A stretch of 64,000 bases of DNA from Imperialibacter roseus (GTDB lineage Bacteria > Bacteroidota > Bacteroidia > Cytophagales > Cyclobacteriaceae): positions 1,402,417 through 1,466,416 of the forward strand of contig NZ_CP136051.1 in assembly GCF_032999765.1 (NCBI RefSeq). The letters are read 5' to 3'. The notes under the pieces are model-generated. The model was not told the origin of the DNA. It was given only the letters and a program-made list of their open reading frames with translations, and did no database searches. Of the stretch, positions 60,856-64,000 are shown piece after piece. Every line of letters starts with the position of its first letter. The stretch's first letter is position 1. A program made the translations under genes and the position numbers.

Positions 60856-61809
60856 CTATTTAGCCTGATTAATTGCTTTCAACAAAGACTTCGACCCCTT
60901 GGCATCACCTTGAATCTGCCAGATCATGATGCCGGAAGCTTTTTCTTTGGCAAGGGCCACTTTCCTTTTTATAGTGGGGATGCCGTTGTAATAGAGAATC
61001 TTCCCATCAGGCATTGTCCATTCATCTTTGAGCTCTGAGCCGTTGAAGGTCTCGACAATCTTGCCATAGCTCATGCTGATGGCTTTGGAAGTCAGTTCAG
61101 GGCCGTAGCCGTAGCCATAAAAAGGCACACCAAGTGTCATCTTGCTTTTCGGCACCTGGCGATCTTCACCAAAATACGTCAGGTCGTCCACAGCGTGCTC
61201 ATACAAGGCATGAGGGCCAGGTTTCTCTGGCCGCCAGGGGCCCGTGCGGTCGTAGCTCATCACGTTTACAAAGTCGAACTGCGCAATGGCTTTGTTGGTA
61301 AGCTGGTCTTTGTAATACACGGCAATGGCTGCTGTCATGAGTTTGTTTTGTGCCCTGAGCGCTACACCGAGTTCTGTCACAAACACCTCATAGTTTTCAT
61401 CTATATTGGCACTTTCGAGGTCGACGTCCAATCCGTCCAGTCCATATTTGGTTACCTGCATCACGAGTGACTCAATGAATTTGCTTCTCTGTCCATCTTC
61501 AAGCAGTGCCTGGTATTGCGGCTGATGACTGCCGCCACCAATAGAAAAGAGCACTTTTACATCGTGCTTATGAGCTGCTTTGACGAACGAAGTCAAGCCC
61601 GATAAGTCATCGACAAAGTTTCCTTCCGTGTCTGGATTTAGAAACCATAAGTTTATATGCGTCAGCTGTTTGAAAGGAACATTCTTCACTTCTCCTGTTT
61701 GGGCTCCTTTGAGCGAATAGTAGCCAACTACCCTGAAGTCATTTTGAGCACTTGTGATGGTGCTGAGGAGCAAGAATTGTAGAAAGAAGGCAAATGAGGT
61801 TACTCGCAT
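60856..61809 (-). CDS. GH18-family glycosidase (chitinase-like), secreted
   Basis: A 317-residue protein with signal peptide (cleavage near TSAQND). GH18 motifs are FSIGGGS (about 88-94) and the catalytic DGLDVDLE with Asp125, Asp128, Asp130 and the proton donor Glu132. The usual tryptophan before the catalytic Glu (DWE) is replaced by Leu. VMSYDRTG and the terminal IMIWQIQGD are in family positions. It could act on chitin or as an endo-beta-N-acetylglucosaminidase. A GH20 hexosaminidase at 7592-10135 could take its products further. It is encoded alone. Confidence 0.88.
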   Translation of the reverse strand: MRVTSFAFFLQFLLLSTITSAQNDFRVVGYYSLKGAQTGEVKNVPFKQLTHINLWFLNPDTEGNFVDDLSGLTSFVKAAHKHDVKVLFSIGGGSHQPQYQALLEDGQRSKFIESLVMQVTKYGLDGLDVDLESANIDENYEVFVTELGVALRAQNKLMTAAIAVYYKDQLTNKAIAQFDFVNVMSYDRTGPWRPEKPGPHALYEHAVDDLTYFGEDRQVPKSKMTLGVPFYGYGYGPELTSKAISMSYGKIVETFNGSELKDEWTMPDGKILYYNGIPTIKRKVALAKEKASGIMIWQIQGDAKGSKSLLKAINQAK

Positions 61810-61920
61810 GGCAAGAGGAGGTTGTTTTTCCGAAGGTAGGGTTTCCCTTCAAATGAATGTGCTTACAATACGTCAATGGTAAAGTGAGCAAAGGGAATGG
61901 TGAATTGCTAAAACGAGAAA

Positions 61921-62337
61921 TCACAGAGACGCAACACAGTCACCTACTTTTTCCATGATACTGGTCCAGTTGGCCTTCATTTCTGCTCTCTGGTTTTCAT
62001 CTGTCAGGTGATCCTGATGAAACGAAAGCGTTGCTTTATCTGCTGCCGGAATAACCCTGATCTGCAGCATAGAAAAATGTTCCCAGTCAGGTTTCTTCCA
62101 TTTCATCCTAAGATGGGAGCCTTCCTGTAAGGTGGTGATAAGGCCTTCCATTCCTTCGTCGCTCCTGAAAGGTTCGTGATAGGGGAGCTCAGCTGCTACG
62201 TCACCAAACCAAAGCCTAACGCCTTTTTTAGATAAAACAAATGCCCAGAGCGTATCCCTGTCGACTGCAAACGTCTTCCGAACGCCGATCTGAAAACCGG
62301 CATCTTTTGTTTGTCCAACTGGTTTGTGGTCTTTCAT
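61921..62337 (-). CDS. SRPBCC (AHSA1-like) domain protein, second of a pair
   Basis: A 138-residue protein of the START/Bet v1-like fold: VRKTFAVDRDTLWAFVLSKKGVRLWFGDV at the start (about 19-47), LRMKWKKPDWEH in the middle and a C-terminal helix (WTSIMEKVGDCVASL). AHSA1-type proteins bind hydrophobic ligands or help Hsp90-like chaperones. It lies 15 bases after a second SRPBCC gene, and both follow a WYL regulator gene. Confidence 0.82.
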   Translation of the reverse strand: MKDHKPVGQTKDAGFQIGVRKTFAVDRDTLWAFVLSKKGVRLWFGDVAAELPYHEPFRSDEGMEGLITTLQEGSHLRMKWKKPDWEHFSMLQIRVIPAADKATLSFHQDHLTDENQRAEMKANWTSIMEKVGDCVASL

Positions 62338-62352
62338 AATTCGGTAACCAGA

Positions 62353-62775
62353 CTAACTGGCCAGCAAGCTCTCAACTCTTGGAGACAATATATTCTTCCA
62401 TTTTGACTGGGAGTGCTTGAACCGCTCATTTTCTTCCATGAAGTTTTCAATGGTAATGCTGAGTTCGGTTTCGTTGCCAACCTCAGATAGCTCATAGGAA
62501 ATGTGAATGTAATTCTGCGGCACATTGGCCAGCCCGGCGTTTGGGTCAAAAGTAGAAAACTTAACCCTGACGTCTTTCTCGTATTCGAGGATGTCGCCCG
62601 ATCTGAAAGTTGCGCATGCTTCGATGGAACCGGCCACTTCCTCCGAGTTCCGTTCAGCGATTTCGCAGTTGTGAGCATACTGCTCGATCAGGGTAGGGCA
62701 GACGAGCGACTGCCAAACATTTGAAACAGTGTTCTGGATACGGTAGGTTCTTTTAATGGTAAGGCTATGGTTCAT
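62353..62775 (-). CDS. SRPBCC (AHSA1-like) domain protein, first of a pair
   Basis: About 140 residues from the ATG at 62775 (a TTG at 62796 would add seven). Fold marks are IKRTYRIQNTVSNVWQSLVCPTLIEQYAHN, a strand with LEYEKDVRVKFSTFDP and the C-terminal helix with WKNILSPRVESLL. It is a paralogue of the next gene. Such pairs next to a YafY-type regulator are common and often respond to stress or ligand, but the ligand is unknown. Confidence 0.82.
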   Translation of the reverse strand: MNHSLTIKRTYRIQNTVSNVWQSLVCPTLIEQYAHNCEIAERNSEEVAGSIEACATFRSGDILEYEKDVRVKFSTFDPNAGLANVPQNYIHISYELSEVGNETELSITIENFMEENERFKHSQSKWKNILSPRVESLLAS

Positions 62776-62819
62776 TTCTTTGCTATTTATATTCAAAGAA
62801 ATACCTGCTACTGACAGCC

Positions 62820-63524
62820 CTATGTCATCGAATTTGAAAAATTTTCAGGAAGATTTTTTATGTAGTCGTCAAGGTTGATGTGATCCTGCTTTTTAAAGGG
62901 TTTTGCCATGCATTCAAGCTTCTTTATCCGTACCACACGGAAGTCACGGTAGTCGTTTCTTTTCCAGCACCAGGCAATCATGTGCCAGTCGAACATGTAG
63001 AACAAAAGACCGACAGGCTCCACCTCTCTGGTGCTGGTTTCAAGCCCTTTGTTTTCATATGTCATTTTAAGCACTTGCTTACTGCTGATGGCCGTTTGAA
63101 TGATAGTGAGATACTGCGCATCAAGCATGTCATGGTGCCACTTAAGCACCCGGGTTTGCTCATGCAGGTGATCCACGCCTTCCTTTTGGCTTCCCTTAAG
63201 TACAGCCTTTACTTTCTCGACAGCCGTTTTGCTGTGCCTGATAATGGACTTGTCGGTAAACTGGTCGGCCAGCGAAGCCATGAGTATAAGTGCGTTGGCT
63301 TCTTCATTGGTGAAGGAAACCGGAGGGAGGAAATAGCCGTCAGTGATGAAGTATCCCTTGTTGGGTTCGAAACCCAGGGGCAGGCCCATGTCAGAAATTG
63401 CCCGAAGGTCACGAAACACCGTTCGCTCACTTTTATCGAACTTCTCGGCCAGCTGCTGAAGAGATGTGTATTTTCTGGATTGGATATAAGTAACTACCCC
63501 AAATAGCCGGTCTATTCTGTTCAT
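62820..63524 (-). CDS. YafY-type HTH_11/WYL-domain transcriptional regulator
   Basis: A 234-residue regulator: N-terminal winged HTH (about 5-60, with LQQLAEKFDKSERTVFRDLRAISDMGLPL) and C-terminal WYL domain (about 135-215, with EPVGLLFYMFDWHMIAWCWKRNDYRDFRVVRI). WYL domains bind ligands such as nucleic acids or nucleotides. It lies 44 bases upstream of the SRPBCC gene pair on the same strand and probably controls it. Confidence 0.92.
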   Translation of the reverse strand: MNRIDRLFGVVTYIQSRKYTSLQQLAEKFDKSERTVFRDLRAISDMGLPLGFEPNKGYFITDGYFLPPVSFTNEEANALILMASLADQFTDKSIIRHSKTAVEKVKAVLKGSQKEGVDHLHEQTRVLKWHHDMLDAQYLTIIQTAISSKQVLKMTYENKGLETSTREVEPVGLLFYMFDWHMIAWCWKRNDYRDFRVVRIKKLECMAKPFKKQDHINLDDYIKNLPENFSNSMT

Positions 63525-63600
63525 GTCAACGAAAAAGTGAATGACAATTTAGGGATTTACGTCGCCTCAGGCAACGCTTTGTGTCTGTGACTTTTGAAGT

Positions 63601-64000
<400 letters not shown>

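Overview
The window reads as chromosomal DNA of a Bacteroidota bacterium, most likely a gliding member of the Cytophagales. The support is in the sequence: gldA, gldF and gldG homologues, a PorP/SprF protein beside a 2389-residue surface protein with a gliding-type (type IX secretion, T9SS) C-terminal domain, a second T9SS cargo (a metzincin protease), several TAnnTTTG-type -7 promoter boxes, and few clear Shine-Dalgarno sequences. No rRNA or tRNA gene, CRISPR array or prophage was seen. The species cannot be fixed from this sequence alone.

Layout. 1-4584: a plus-strand catabolic cluster (end of an APC permease, glutamine-synthetase-like ligase, short-chain dehydrogenase, aldehyde dehydrogenase, class I glutamine amidotransferase) that fits a gamma-glutamyl route for an amino alcohol such as ethanolamine. 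4589-5461: an AT-rich AbiJ-NTD4-type putative phage-defence gene. 5496-10135: minus-strand single genes (NAD(P)-binding protein, MBL hydrolase, Dabb protein, GH20 hexosaminidase). 10324-15955: a TetR-led operon with a LolA-like protein, two LolC/E-type permeases, an ATPase and an outer-membrane barrel, closed by a UUCG terminator. 16156-20960: YihY protein, lipoprotein, DUF4442 protein and sodium/solute symporter. 21566-32281: a small secreted protein and a T9SS module made of the giant adhesin-like protein, PorP/SprF and an OmpA-family protein. 32550-36730: a MacA/MacB/TolC-type efflux operon with no ATPase gene. 37040-42196: DinB protein, then a PAS sensor gene whose last 0.8 kb has been duplicated around an IS1634-type insertion sequence. 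42529-46767: gldA, gldF, gldG and a DUF4340 gene. 46786-54665: AsmA-like protein, EEP phosphatase/nuclease, lipoprotein, SGNH esterase, DUF486 and TspO proteins, and a YceI / outer-membrane barrel / haem protein operon. 55014-64000: T9SS metzincin, amidohydrolase, DUF6377 sensor-regulator, a small beta-rich protein, a hairpin cluster, GH18 glycosidase, two SRPBCC proteins with a WYL regulator, and the C-terminal part of glucose-6-phosphate isomerase.

The strongest unusual signal is the IS element at 38582-40237. It has 13-bp perfect terminal inverted repeats and is bounded by two apparently identical 854-bp direct repeats, so the target gene survives intact on one side and leaves a 3' fragment on the other. 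Very long target duplications are a known peculiarity of the IS1549/IS1634 group. Other leads are the 711-bp higher-order repeat inside the giant protein gene, the LolA-like/ABC/barrel operon, the gamma-glutamyl amino-alcohol cluster, and a REP-like hairpin cluster near 60.8 kb.
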